A DNA stretch of 64,000 nt from the NCBI RefSeq assembly GCF_036053395.1, contig NZ_CP107942.1:10158001-10222000 (forward strand), given 5' to 3'. This DNA is from Actinoplanes sp. NBC_00393 (GTDB lineage Bacteria > Actinomycetota > Actinomycetes > Mycobacteriales > Micromonosporaceae). The position numbers and the translations under genes were made by a program. Below the pieces are notes generated by a model. That model searched no databases and was not told the origin of the DNA. It saw only the letters and a list, made by a program, of their open reading frames with translations. The stretch's first letter is position 1. Every line of letters begins with the position of its first letter. Below are positions 1 through 8,440 of this stretch, piece by piece.

Positions 1-232
1 CGATCGTCACGGTCCAGCCGCGGAAGCCGTCCCAGTCCCCGCTGAACGAGCGCAGATCCCGGGCGATCTGGAACCAGGCCTCGGAGGCGACGTCCTCGGC
101 GTCGTCGCCGACCAGCACCCGCAGATAGCGCAGCAGCGCCGGTTGCTGCCGCCGGTAGAGCTGCCGGAACGCGTCCTCGTCACCGGACTGCGCGGCGCGC
201 ACCACCGCGTCGGCGTCCTCCGGTGCCACCAT
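1..232 (-). CDS. RNA polymerase sigma-70 (ECF) factor, N-terminal part
   Basis: The reading frame is open from an ATG at 232 to the window edge, giving 77 codons; the C-terminal part lies outside. The visible residues contain the sigma region 2 pattern: GDEDAFRQLYRR, then LLRYLRVLVGDDAEDVASEAW and IARDLRSF, which in ECF factors binds core polymerase and the -10 element. Its promoters and any anti-sigma partner cannot be seen. The family is recognised from this pattern; the group within ECF factors cannot be assigned. Confidence 0.8.
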   Translation of the reverse strand, partial: MVAPEDADAVVRAAQSGDEDAFRQLYRRQQPALLRYLRVLVGDDAEDVASEAWFQIARDLRSFSGDWDGFRGWTVTI

Positions 233-397
233 CCACGACCTCCGCGCGTCTCGCCGCCGGGCCCGCGGGCGGACCGGGCTCCACTGCTTTCAGCGTCGAT
301 CGGTGGAAAAGTGTCACCGCACTTCCCGAGTCCGATCGACGCGGTAGATCGTCTCCGATACGGTCTGGACCTGACATCACGCGACAAGGGAGAGATC

Positions 398-823
398 GTG
401 CTGCAAGATCTGCTGGAGGGCGCCGGGCGAAGCATCGTGTTCGGGCTGATCGGAATCGGTCTGATGGCCGTTGGTTACGTGCTGATCGATCTGCTCACCC
501 CGGGCAAGCTGCGGGACCTGATCTGGACGGAGCGTAACCCGAACGCGTCTCTGCTCCTCGCCGCCAACCAGCTCGGCATCGCCGCGATCGTCTTCACCGC
601 GATCTTCACGAGCTACGACTCGTTCGGGCAGGGCGTCGCCTCCACGGTGCTCTTCGGCCTGGTCGGCATCGGCATCATGGGCCTGGCCTTCCTGGTCCTG
701 GACTGGATGACCCCCGGCAAGCTCGGCGAGGTCATCTGCACCCCCGACCGCCACGGCGGCGCGATGGTCAGCGCAGCCTCGCACTTCGGCGCGGCCTTGA
801 TCGTCTGCGCCTGCATCTCCTGA
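398..823 (+). CDS. DUF350 family membrane protein
   Basis: 141 residues, the usual length for DUF350. I chose the GTG at 398 because AAGGGAGAG lies just upstream at 386-394. Four hydrophobic segments are visible in two similar halves: each half has a GLIGIGLM/GLVGIGIM helix followed by a (LI)D(LW)(ML)TPGKL motif, so the protein is an internal duplication, typical of this family. It is an inner-membrane protein of unknown function. The upstream gene diverges. Confidence 0.8.
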   Translation: MLQDLLEGAGRSIVFGLIGIGLMAVGYVLIDLLTPGKLRDLIWTERNPNASLLLAANQLGIAAIVFTAIFTSYDSFGQGVASTVLFGLVGIGIMGLAFLVLDWMTPGKLGEVICTPDRHGGAMVSAASHFGAALIVCACIS

Positions 824-972
824 CCGCAAGCTCTGCAGCGCGCGTCCCGCAGGCACGTTTTTCTTGACGTACGCCCGACGCGCCCCCGCTCCACGCAACC
901 CGCGGCCACCTGCGGCTCAAGGCCCCACCGCGGCCGCCGGGAAACACCAGGTGGCCGCGCGGCCAGCCCACC

Positions 973-1007
973 CTCAGCGCCAGCCGATCATCCCGGCTGG
1001 CGCTGAG
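973..1007. terminator. Perfect 13-bp hairpin between convergent genes
   Basis: CTCAGCGCCAGCC at 973-985 is the exact reverse complement of GGCTGGCGCTGAG at 995-1007, with a 9-nt loop. It lies between the DUF350 gene and the convergent ltrA gene. It has no T-tract, so it could act as a GC-rich bidirectional terminator or be a passive repeat. Its right arm runs into the first copy of the 62-bp array. Confidence 0.5.
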
Positions 1008-1297
1008 TGCTGTCTCGGGCGGCCGGAGGCAGCCCTGACGGTCAGCTGGTTTGCTCGGCTGACGGTGAGTGCTGTCTCGGGCGGCCGGAGGCAGCCCTGA
1101 CGGTCAGCTGGTCTGCTCGGCTGACGGTGAGTGCTGTCTCGGGCGGCCGGAGGCAGCCGTGACGGTCAGCTGGTCTGCTCGGCTGACGGTGAGTGCTGTG
1201 TCGGGCGGCCGGAGGCAGCCGTGACGGTCAGCTGGTCTGCTCGGCTGACGGTGAGTGCTGTCTCGGGCGGCCGGAGGCAGCCGTAGGGGTCAGCTGG
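1005..1297. repeat. 62-bp tandem repeat array, about 4.7 copies
   Basis: Copies begin at 1005, 1067, 1129, 1191 and 1253 with GAGTGCTGT. They differ at only a few positions: CCCTGAC or CCGTGAC, GTTTGC or GTCTGC, TGTCTC or TGTGTC. The fifth copy diverges after position 1286. Each complete unit holds a small inverted repeat, GTCAGC-N11-GCTGAC. The period is not a multiple of three and no conserved frame spans it, so it is not a coding repeat. It fills most of the 590-bp gap 824-1413; I see nothing else of note there. Confidence 0.9.
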
Positions 1298-1413
1298 AGG
1301 GTGTGGTGTTTCCCGGCGGGGGCGCTGGGGCCTGGACGGACTGCTTCGTCGCCGGGGAGCGGCGGGGGAGGTGTAGCTGGGGTTGGGGGCGGCATAGGTC
1401 GTACCGAGATGGG

Positions 1414-2559
1414 TTATTGACCTCGGCCGAAATCGCCGATGGCGGCGGCCATGCCCAGCCGGCGCACGCGGGGGAGGTCTTCGGCGATGGCGCCGGCCGC
1501 CATGATCAGCGGGATGGCGACCAGCTGGGCCACCGCGAGCATGTGCCCGAGGGGCGCGGTGGCCAGCACCGCGGCGGCCGTGACCAGGCGGTAAGGGATG
1601 CCAGGCAATCGCAGCAGGCGCAGGAAGCCGGCGTGGCCGAGCAGGTAGAGGGCTACGCCACCGGACAGGGCGAAGGCGGGGCCCCAGTGCAGGGGTTCGA
1701 AGGCGTGGCCGACCGTCTTCTTGATGCCGACGGCCATCACCACGATGCCGAGCAGCATCGGCAGGTGGGCGTATCCCCAGGCGTTGAGGGCGAGGCGGCT
1801 GCGCCGGCGCGGGTCGGTGACATGCGCGAGCACCTCCTCGGACCGCTTGTCGTCGCCGGCGAAATAGCACCACCAGAGGTAGTACGCGATGCCGAGGCCG
1901 AGTACGGCGACCAGGATCGTTCCGCCGTCGAGGCGGACGTCGCGGAAGCCCAGCCCGATCGCGATGATCGACTCGCCGATCGCAATGATCATGACCAGGG
2001 CGTGGCGTTCGACGAAGTGTGCGGCGGTGATCGCGTGCATCTCGATCGCGTGCAGGTAGCCGCCGCCGATCTGCACCAGCGGGGCCGCGATCCAGCACAG
2101 GTGCCGGTAGGGCTCGGGCAGCAGACCGCCGGCGAGCACCAGGCCGGCGGCGAGCAGGTTGAGCGGGCCGAGGGTGCGCATCATCCGGACCGCGCCCGGC
2201 CCGCCGTGCAGGAACAGCACCGAGTGGACCACGTTCACCACCACGTAGGCGGTGCCGAAGATCCAGCCGTAGTCACCGAACGCCTCCGGGATGGCTAGGG
2301 CCATCACCAGGAAACCGGCCATGCCGGCGAGCAAGAGGGTACGCCGCCCGCTGCTGGTCGGCCCGACCGCGTTGGTGAGCCAGGCGTAGCCGGAGTACAT
2401 CCACCAGAGCACCAGCAGGATCAGGACCACGTCGAGCAGCCCGCCCGCCGAGAAGTCGTCGGCGAACGTCTCGCTGAGCTGCATGACCGTGAAGACGAAG
2501 ACCAGATCGAAGAAGAGTTCCAGGGTGGACACCCGGAAACCGGCGGACTCCTGCGTCAT
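1414..2559 (-). CDS. ltrA: Low temperature requirement protein A (LtrA) family membrane protein
   Basis: 381 residues from the ATG at 2559. The protein starts with the family signature TLELFFDLVFVF near residue 10 and has about ten hydrophobic helices. It also contains HFVERHALVMIIAIGESIIAI near the middle, the strongest LtrA motif, with Glu and Gly in a helix. LtrA proteins are polytopic membrane proteins; the name comes from a Listeria cold-growth phenotype, and the biochemical role is unknown. It lies 11 bp downstream of yqeY on the same strand and is probably cotranscribed. Longer in-frame starts exist but would run through yqeY. Confidence 0.85.
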   Translation of the reverse strand: MTQESAGFRVSTLELFFDLVFVFTVMQLSETFADDFSAGGLLDVVLILLVLWWMYSGYAWLTNAVGPTSSGRRTLLLAGMAGFLVMALAIPEAFGDYGWIFGTAYVVVNVVHSVLFLHGGPGAVRMMRTLGPLNLLAAGLVLAGGLLPEPYRHLCWIAAPLVQIGGGYLHAIEMHAITAAHFVERHALVMIIAIGESIIAIGLGFRDVRLDGGTILVAVLGLGIAYYLWWCYFAGDDKRSEEVLAHVTDPRRRSRLALNAWGYAHLPMLLGIVVMAVGIKKTVGHAFEPLHWGPAFALSGGVALYLLGHAGFLRLLRLPGIPYRLVTAAAVLATAPLGHMLAVAQLVAIPLIMAAGAIAEDLPRVRRLGMAAAIGDFGRGQ

Positions 2560-2570
2560 GCCCGGCGAGC

Positions 2571-2906
2571 CTAGGCCAACTGCGTTTCCAGCGCGTGCGC
2601 CTCGGCGCGCAGCCGGGCTGCCTGGTCGGCGCGGCTGAGCCGGTCGTACTCCGCGGCGGCCGCCAGGCGCTCGTCGATCTCGGCGCGCACGATCCGCTCG
2701 ATCTCCGCCTCGTCCTGCTCGCGCCGCGGCACCTCGGTGACGCCCAGCCCGGTCGCCGGCAGGCCGAGCGGCGAGTCCTGCGGGGCCACCGCCGCCGCGT
2801 TCTCGATCGCGGCGAGCGCGGAGCGCAGGGCGGACACGGCGGCCTGGTCGCGGGCTTTCATGGCGGTCGGCAGCGCCGCCTGCAGGCGGCTGCGCAAGGT
2901 CGTCAT
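2571..2906 (-). CDS. GatB/YqeY domain-containing protein
   Basis: 111 residues. The N-terminus MTTLRSRLQAALPTAMKARD and the following VSALRSALAAIENA helix match the YqeY family, a small helical protein related to the tail domain of GatB. The family usually has about 150 residues with two helical halves, so this is a short form. A role in tRNA-dependent amidation has been suggested from the homology only. It is the first gene of a probable two-gene operon with ltrA. Confidence 0.75.
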   Translation of the reverse strand: MTTLRSRLQAALPTAMKARDQAAVSALRSALAAIENAAAVAPQDSPLGLPATGLGVTEVPRREQDEAEIERIVRAEIDERLAAAAEYDRLSRADQAARLRAEAHALETQLA

Positions 2907-2955
2907 GGGAAGACCGTATCGAGGAGGGCGAACGGATATCTGACAAGATCACCCG

Positions 2956-3417
2956 ATGGCCAACGACACCATCCACCTCGAACCGGTCACCGCGGACAAC
3001 TGGCGGGACTGTGCCGGCCTCGCTGTTCACCCTCAGCAGCGGGACTTCGTGTCCGAGGTGACCTACTACCTCTGCCTGTGCAACTACGGCGACACCTGGA
3101 ACCCGCTCGCCGTCTACCGGGGTGACGAGGTGGTCGGCTTCGTGATGTGGGGCGTCGACGACGATCAGAGCCGGTGGATCGGTGGCTTCGTGATCGATGC
3201 GAAACACCAGGGGCAGGGCATCGGTACGGCGGTGGTCGAACTGCTGCGGCAACAGCTGATCGCCGAGCCCGGCACCCCGAACGTGGCGCTCAGCTACCTG
3301 CCCGCCAACGAGGGGGCCCGCCGTCTCTACCTGTCGCTCGGCTTCGTGGAGACCGGCGAGACCGACGGCGACGAGGTGATCGCCCGGTGGACGGGTTCTG
3401 TCGTACCCCAGGTCTAG
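2956..3417 (+). CDS. GNAT family N-acetyltransferase (diamine/spermidine-type)
   Basis: 153 residues. The acetyl-CoA binding motif A is visible as KHQGQGIGTAVVELL near residue 77, matching Q/RxxGxG/A. The C-terminal NEGARRLYLSLGF is motif B, with the Tyr that often acts as general acid. The layout, including NPLAVYRGDEVVGFVMW, resembles BltD/PaiA-like diamine acetyltransferases, but the substrate is not fixed by sequence. No clear Shine-Dalgarno sequence is seen. The WYL regulator follows 10 bp later on the same strand and may control or share its transcript. Confidence 0.8.
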   Translation: MANDTIHLEPVTADNWRDCAGLAVHPQQRDFVSEVTYYLCLCNYGDTWNPLAVYRGDEVVGFVMWGVDDDQSRWIGGFVIDAKHQGQGIGTAVVELLRQQLIAEPGTPNVALSYLPANEGARRLYLSLGFVETGETDGDEVIARWTGSVVPQV

Positions 3418-3427
3418 ATTGCGGGGT

Positions 3428-4123
3428 GTGAACCGGACTGATCGCCTCTATGCCCTGGTGGAGGAGCTGCGCGCGGTGGCGCCGCGACCACGCAGCGCGC
3501 GCTGGCTGGCCGAGCGGTTCGAGGTCAGCGCGCGCACGGTGGAGCGTGACATCTCCGCGTTGCAGCAGTCCGGCACCCCGATCTACGCGGAGCCGGGCCG
3601 CACCGGCGGCTACTGCCTTGATCGTGCGCACACCCTGCCACCGGTCAACCTGACGCCGGAGGAGGCGGTTGCGATGGCGCTCGCGCTGCGCCGGATGGCC
3701 GGCACACCGTTCCGGCAGCCGGCGGCGAGCGCCCTGCGCAAGCTGGTCGCGGCGATGCACGCCGATGACGCGGCCGCAGCGCGGGCGATGGCCGAGCGGA
3801 TCCATCTGGTCGGCGACACGCCACCGGCGACGATGCCGCGGCTGGCAGCCGGCACGCTGCCGGTGGGCCGGGTGCTGCGCATCGGCTATGCCGACCGGTA
3901 CGGCGTCGTGACGACCCGGGAAATCGAGCCTCTGGGGTATGTCGGGGTCCGCGACCAGTGGTATCTGATCGCCTGGTGCCGGCTGCGCGGGTCGGTTCGG
4001 GTGTTCCGGCCGGACCGGATCACCGCGGTGACGCCGACCCGGGAGTCGGTGCCACCGCGGTCGCTGACCGAGGGCGATCTTGATATCCCGCCGGACCGGC
4101 TGCGCCGGCTGAGCCTGAGCTGA
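3428..4123 (+). CDS. YafY-like transcriptional regulator (HTH plus WYL domain)
   Basis: 231 residues from the GTG at 3428, which gives VNRTDRLYALVEELR, the typical family start; a TTG at 3419 is also possible. An N-terminal DeoR-like winged helix (SARWLAERFEVSARTVERDISAL, about residues 23-46) binds DNA. The C-terminal half is a WYL domain: DQWYLIAWCRLRGSVRVFRPDRI holds the WYL-type core and the basic Arg residues that bind ligands, often nucleic-acid fragments. Its targets are unknown; the adjacent acetyltransferase is a candidate. Confidence 0.85.
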   Translation: MNRTDRLYALVEELRAVAPRPRSARWLAERFEVSARTVERDISALQQSGTPIYAEPGRTGGYCLDRAHTLPPVNLTPEEAVAMALALRRMAGTPFRQPAASALRKLVAAMHADDAAAARAMAERIHLVGDTPPATMPRLAAGTLPVGRVLRIGYADRYGVVTTREIEPLGYVGVRDQWYLIAWCRLRGSVRVFRPDRITAVTPTRESVPPRSLTEGDLDIPPDRLRRLSLS

Positions 4124-4141
4124 CGCGCCCGCGCGGCTCGG

Positions 4142-4528
4142 TCAGGGGCGGGCCGGTGGGGTGAAGACGCCGAAAAGGGTGCCGGCCGGGTCGGCCAAGC
4201 GGGCGAAGACCAGGCCGCTCGGTTCACGCTGCGGGCCGACCAGGACCTTGCCGCCGGCCGCTTCGGCCTGGCGGCAGGCCGCCTCGGTGTCTGCCACCAG
4301 CACCATGAAGATCGCCTGGGGCGGGACCTTCCCGCCGGTGCCGTAGAAGCCGCCCAGCGGCGCGCCCCCACCCGGCCCGGTCACGATCCGGTAGGGCTGC
4401 CCGTCCGGCCCCACCGAGTCGTCGTCGTCCGCAAAGTTCCACCCGAACATCTGGCCGTAGAACCGCTCGGCCTCCTCCGGCCGGTCGGCGCCCACCTCGA
4501 TCCAGCCGATCTGGTTCGTCGCGCTCAC
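4142..4528 (-). CDS. VOC family (glyoxalase/bleomycin-resistance fold) protein
   Basis: 128 residues. I chose the GTG at 4528 because GAAGGA sits six bases upstream; an ATG at 4546 would add six residues but has no ribosome site. IGWIEVGADRPEEAERFYGQMFGW is the classic first VOC beta-alpha-beta unit. A second unit follows around AIFMVLVADTEAACRQAEAAGGKVLVGP and ends GTLFGVFTPP. The substrate is unknown. The gene converges with the WYL regulator, leaving 18 bp between stop codons. Confidence 0.8.
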   Translation of the reverse strand: MSATNQIGWIEVGADRPEEAERFYGQMFGWNFADDDDSVGPDGQPYRIVTGPGGGAPLGGFYGTGGKVPPQAIFMVLVADTEAACRQAEAAGGKVLVGPQREPSGLVFARLADPAGTLFGVFTPPARP

Positions 4529-4646
4529 TGTCGATCCTTCCGTCATGCGGTCCGGCCGCCCCGGCCGGTAGCGGAAAGACTCGTCTCTCGCCGCGACAGC
4601 GTCCTGTCGGTGTTACGCCGCGGGTTCGAGCCGATAGATTCGACAC

Positions 4647-5432
4647 GTGGCCACCGCACTCGTCGTCCAGAACGACCCCACCGATGATCTCCGCCGGCTC
4701 GGCGACTGGCTGAGCGAGGCCGGGCTCGAGGTGACCGTCGTGAAGCCGTTCGCGGGTGATCCGCTGCCGGAGAACCTCGACGGATATCTGGCCCTGATCG
4801 TGCTCGGCGGCGACCAGAGTGCGTACCCGGACGCAGCCGGCGCCCCCGCGGCCCCCTGGTTCCCGGCGCTCGAGGGCCTGTTCCGCAAGGCGGTCCGGCA
4901 CCGGGTGCCCACGCTGGGGGTCTGTCTCGGCGGTCAGCTGCTCGCCACCGCGCACGGCGGCTTGGTCGAGCGCAGCACCAACGGCCCGGAGATCGGGCCC
5001 GGGCTGGTCGGCAAGCGGGACGCGGCGGACACCGATCCGCTGTTCAAGTGGGTGCCGCTGCTGCCCGACGTGATCCAGTGGCACCGGGACGAGATCACCG
5101 AGCTGCCGCTGAACGCGGTCCTGCTCGCCGCCTCCAGCCGGTACCCGCATCAGGCGTTCCGGATCGGCGACCGGGCCTGGGGTCTGCAGTTCCACATCGA
5201 GTGTGACGCCGAGATGTTCGCCGACTGGACCCGGATCGGCTCCAGCGAGCTGGACGAGCTGGGTTACGACGCGGAGGTGGTGGCCGGCGCGGTCGCCGGG
5301 GTGCTCGCCGACGTGGAGGAGGTCTGGCAGCCGTTCGCGGTCCGGTTCGCCTCGCTGGCGCTCGGCACGCTGCCCGACGCGGACATCCCGAACTCTGGCG
5401 CCGGCCGGACCCTGCCGCTGCTGGGGCGGTGA
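4647..5432 (+). CDS. Class I glutamine amidotransferase
   Basis: 261 residues from a GTG. The nucleophile elbow is GVCLGGQLLA near residue 92 (Cys nucleophile) and the catalytic His-Glu pair is in LQFHIE near residue 180. The fold matches GMP-synthase-like amidotransferase domains, which free ammonia from glutamine. The acceptor is not known. Its stop overlaps the glnE start (TGATG at 5430-5434), so the two are almost certainly translationally coupled, which puts it in glutamine metabolism or its control. Confidence 0.85.
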   Translation: MATALVVQNDPTDDLRRLGDWLSEAGLEVTVVKPFAGDPLPENLDGYLALIVLGGDQSAYPDAAGAPAAPWFPALEGLFRKAVRHRVPTLGVCLGGQLLATAHGGLVERSTNGPEIGPGLVGKRDAADTDPLFKWVPLLPDVIQWHRDEITELPLNAVLLAASSRYPHQAFRIGDRAWGLQFHIECDAEMFADWTRIGSSELDELGYDAEVVAGAVAGVLADVEEVWQPFAVRFASLALGTLPDADIPNSGAGRTLPLLGR

Positions 5433-8400
5433 TGACCCGGCCCACCCGGCTCGCCCGGTACGGCTTCGCCGACAACGGGGCCCGCGCCACCGACCTGCTC
5501 GGTCCGGGCGGTCTGGGGCTGTGGGATCCCGAGGGGCAGGGCCCGGTGGACGGCCGCGCCGCCGACGTGCTCGACGCGCTCTCCAAGGCCGCTGATCCGA
5601 ACCTCGCGCTGCGCCAGCTGCACCGCCTGGTCGATTCGGTGGGCCGGGCCGCCGAGCGCGGTGCCGGTGGCCGGGTCGCCGGGCCGGGTGGCGCGCTGGT
5701 CGTCAACGCGGCCACCGACGAGCTGCTCGACTCGCTGCACCTGGACCACGGGCTGCGGCGCCGGCTCTTCGCGGTGCTGGGCGCCTCGTCGACCCTCGGC
5801 GATCATCTGGTCGCCAACCCGGACGAGTGGCGGACCCTGACCACCAGCCGCAGCGGGATGCCACCGGACGCCGAGGGGCGGCTCGCCGTCGACACCGAGC
5901 CGCTCACCGTTCCGGAGCTGCGCAAGGCGTACCGGATCTCGCTGTTGCGCATCGCCGCCGCGGACCTGACCGGCGGCCGCGGCCTGGAGCCCACCATGGC
6001 CGCGCTGTCCCGGCTGGCCGACGAGACGCTCGCCGCGGCGTACGCGATCGCGGTGGCCGGCCTGCCGTCCGGGACGCCGGAGCCACGCCTCGCGGTCGTG
6101 GCGATGGGCAAGTGCGGCGGCAACGAGCTGAACTACGTCTCCGACGTGGATGTGATCTTCGTGGCCGCCGGCGACGACGACCTGACCGCCGGCACCACCG
6201 TCGCGGCCCGGCTGATCGAAATTTGCGGGCTGGTCGCCTGGCCGGTGGACGCGGCGCTGCGCCCCGAGGGCAGCCGGGGCCCGCTGGTCCGCACGCTCGC
6301 CAGCCATCAGGCCTACTACCGGCGCTGGGCCCGGACCTGGGAGTTCCAGGCGCTGCTGAAGGCCCGACCGGCGGCCGGCGATCTGGCTCTGGCGCAGGAG
6401 TGGATCGCCGATCTGGCGCCGCTGGTCTGGCACGCCGCCGAGCGGCCGGAAGCGGTCGCCGACGTCCGCGACATGCGCCGCAAGATCATCGACAACGTGC
6501 CGCCCAAGGAACTGGACCGGGAGATCAAACGCGGTCCGGGCGGGCTGCGCGACATCGAGTTCGCGGTGCAGCTGCTCCAGCTCGTGCACGGCCGGGTCGA
6601 TGAGACGCTGCGCGCGCCGGGCACGCTGCCGGCGCTGCGCGCCCTGGTCTCCGGCGGCTACGTGGGCCGCCAGGACGGCGAGACGCTGCTGCGCGGATAT
6701 CGCTTCCTGCGCGGCGTCGAGCACCGCCTGCAACTGCAACAACTGAAGCGTACGCACACCGTGCCGGACGATCCGGCCGGAGTGCGCTGGCTCGCCGCCG
6801 CCCTCGGCTACACCGCGCTGCCCGGTCAGGGCGCCGTCGAGGCGTTCCGGTCGGACTGGGTCGGCCACGCCGCGAACGTTCGCCGGCTGCACGTGAAACT
6901 GCTGTACCAACCGCTGCTGGAGGCGGTCGCCCGGGTGCCCGCCGAGGAGTTGCGGATGACCCCGGAGTCGGCCCGCAAGCGGCTGGAGATCCTCGGCTTC
7001 GCCGACCCGGCGGGCGCGCTGCGGCATCTGGAGGCGCTCACCGGCGGGGTCACGCGTACCGCGGCGATCCAGCGCACCCTGCTGCCGATGCTGCTGCAGG
7101 ACTTCGCCGACGCCCCGGAACCGGATCGTGGGCTGCTCAACTACCGGCACGTCTCGGACAAGCTCGGCAGCACCCCGTGGTACCTGCGGCTGCTGCGCGA
7201 CGGCGGCCCGGTGGCCCGCCGGCTGGCCCGGGTGCTGAGCCTCTCCCGGTACGCGACCGACCTGCTCACCCGCGACCCGGAGGCGCTGCGCCTGCTGGCC
7301 GACGACAACGAGCTGCAGCCGCGGCCGCGGGAGTCGCTGCTGGACGGGTTCGCCGCGGCCGCCGAACGGCACCCGGACCCGGCCCAGGCGATCGGCGCGG
7401 TCCGGGCGCTGCGCCGGCGGGAGCTGTTCCGGCTGGCCTGCGCCGACATCCTGCGCCACGGCGAGGACCTGGCCCCGGCCAACCCGCTCGACGTCGGCGC
7501 CATCGGCGTGGCGCTCTCCGACGTCACCGACGCCACGCTGAGCGCGGCCCTGAAGATCGCCCGCCGGGTCAAGCCGGGGCAGCCCGGGCTGCGCTTCGCG
7601 ATCATCGGGATGGGCCGTCTCGGCGGCTACGAGATGAGCTACCCCTCCGACGCCGACGTGCTGTTCGTCTATCAGCCGCCGCCCGGCGCCCCGGAGAGCG
7701 AGGCCAGCGCGGCCGCCCACGCGATCGCCGAGGAGCTGCGCCGGCTGCTCAGCTCGCCGGCGCCCGACCCGCCGCTCGGCGTCGACGCCGACCTGCGCCC
7801 GGAGGGCCGGCAGGGTCCGCTGGTCCGCAGCCTGCAGGCGTACCAGCAGTATTACGCCCGCTGGTCGAAGGTGTGGGAGTCGCAGGCGCTGCTGCGGGCC
7901 CGTTTCATCTGCGGCGACGCGTCGCTGGGCGCCGAGTTCGAGTCCCTCGCCGACGGGGTCCGCTACCCGGACGGCGGCCTCACCCGGGAGCAGGTCATCG
8001 AGATCCGCCGGATCAAGGCCCGGGTGGAGACCGAGCGGCTGCCTCGCGGCGCCGACCCGAACACGCACACCAAGCTGGGCCGCGGCGGTCTGGCCGACGT
8101 GGAGTGGGCGGTCCAGCTGCTGCAGCTCCGGTACGCCCACGAGGTCCCCGATCTGCGCCGGACCCGGACCCTGGAGGCGCTCGACGGCGAGACCCGGGCC
8201 GGTCTGGTGGAGCAGGCCGACGCCGAGGTGATGGCCGACGGCTGGACCCTGGCCGCCGAGGTGCGCAACGCGCTCACCCTGGTCCGCGGCCGCCCGACCG
8301 ATCAGCTGCCGCGGCACGGGCCGGAGCTGGCCGGCACCGTCCTGCTGCTGGGCGGTGGCGATCCGGGTGAGTTCGTCGACCGCTATCTGCGGGTGACCCG

Positions 8401-8440
8401 GCGGTCCCGGGCGGCCATGGAACGGGTCCTGGAGTCCTAG
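5432..8440 (+). CDS. glnE: Bifunctional glutamine synthetase adenylyltransferase/deadenylylase
   Basis: 1002 residues, normal for GlnE. Two nucleotidyltransferase domains are visible. In the N-terminal adenylyl-removing domain, GGNELNYVSDVDVIFV lies near residue 229 with the paired Asp residues. In the C-terminal adenylylating domain, GRLGGYEMSYPSDADVLFV lies near residue 729. Each is followed by an RRKIIDNVPP or RRIKARVETERLP helix and a GRGGLADVEW-type segment. The enzyme switches GlnA off and on by adenylylating a Tyr. A GTG at 5429 directly precedes the ATG; I prefer ATG 5432 because it makes the TGATG overlap with the amidotransferase. Confidence 0.97.
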   Translation: MTRPTRLARYGFADNGARATDLLGPGGLGLWDPEGQGPVDGRAADVLDALSKAADPNLALRQLHRLVDSVGRAAERGAGGRVAGPGGALVVNAATDELLDSLHLDHGLRRRLFAVLGASSTLGDHLVANPDEWRTLTTSRSGMPPDAEGRLAVDTEPLTVPELRKAYRISLLRIAAADLTGGRGLEPTMAALSRLADETLAAAYAIAVAGLPSGTPEPRLAVVAMGKCGGNELNYVSDVDVIFVAAGDDDLTAGTTVAARLIEICGLVAWPVDAALRPEGSRGPLVRTLASHQAYYRRWARTWEFQALLKARPAAGDLALAQEWIADLAPLVWHAAERPEAVADVRDMRRKIIDNVPPKELDREIKRGPGGLRDIEFAVQLLQLVHGRVDETLRAPGTLPALRALVSGGYVGRQDGETLLRGYRFLRGVEHRLQLQQLKRTHTVPDDPAGVRWLAAALGYTALPGQGAVEAFRSDWVGHAANVRRLHVKLLYQPLLEAVARVPAEELRMTPESARKRLEILGFADPAGALRHLEALTGGVTRTAAIQRTLLPMLLQDFADAPEPDRGLLNYRHVSDKLGSTPWYLRLLRDGGPVARRLARVLSLSRYATDLLTRDPEALRLLADDNELQPRPRESLLDGFAAAAERHPDPAQAIGAVRALRRRELFRLACADILRHGEDLAPANPLDVGAIGVALSDVTDATLSAALKIARRVKPGQPGLRFAIIGMGRLGGYEMSYPSDADVLFVYQPPPGAPESEASAAAHAIAEELRRLLSSPAPDPPLGVDADLRPEGRQGPLVRSLQAYQQYYARWSKVWESQALLRARFICGDASLGAEFESLADGVRYPDGGLTREQVIEIRRIKARVETERLPRGADPNTHTKLGRGGLADVEWAVQLLQLRYAHEVPDLRRTRTLEALDGETRAGLVEQADAEVMADGWTLAAEVRNALTLVRGRPTDQLPRHGPELAGTVLLLGGGDPGEFVDRYLRVTRRSRAAMERVLES

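Noticed and set aside
1255..2298. Plus-strand 347-codon frame opposite ltrA
   Set aside because: Shadow of ltrA on the other strand; the product is Gly/Arg/Asp-rich without a recognisable fold.
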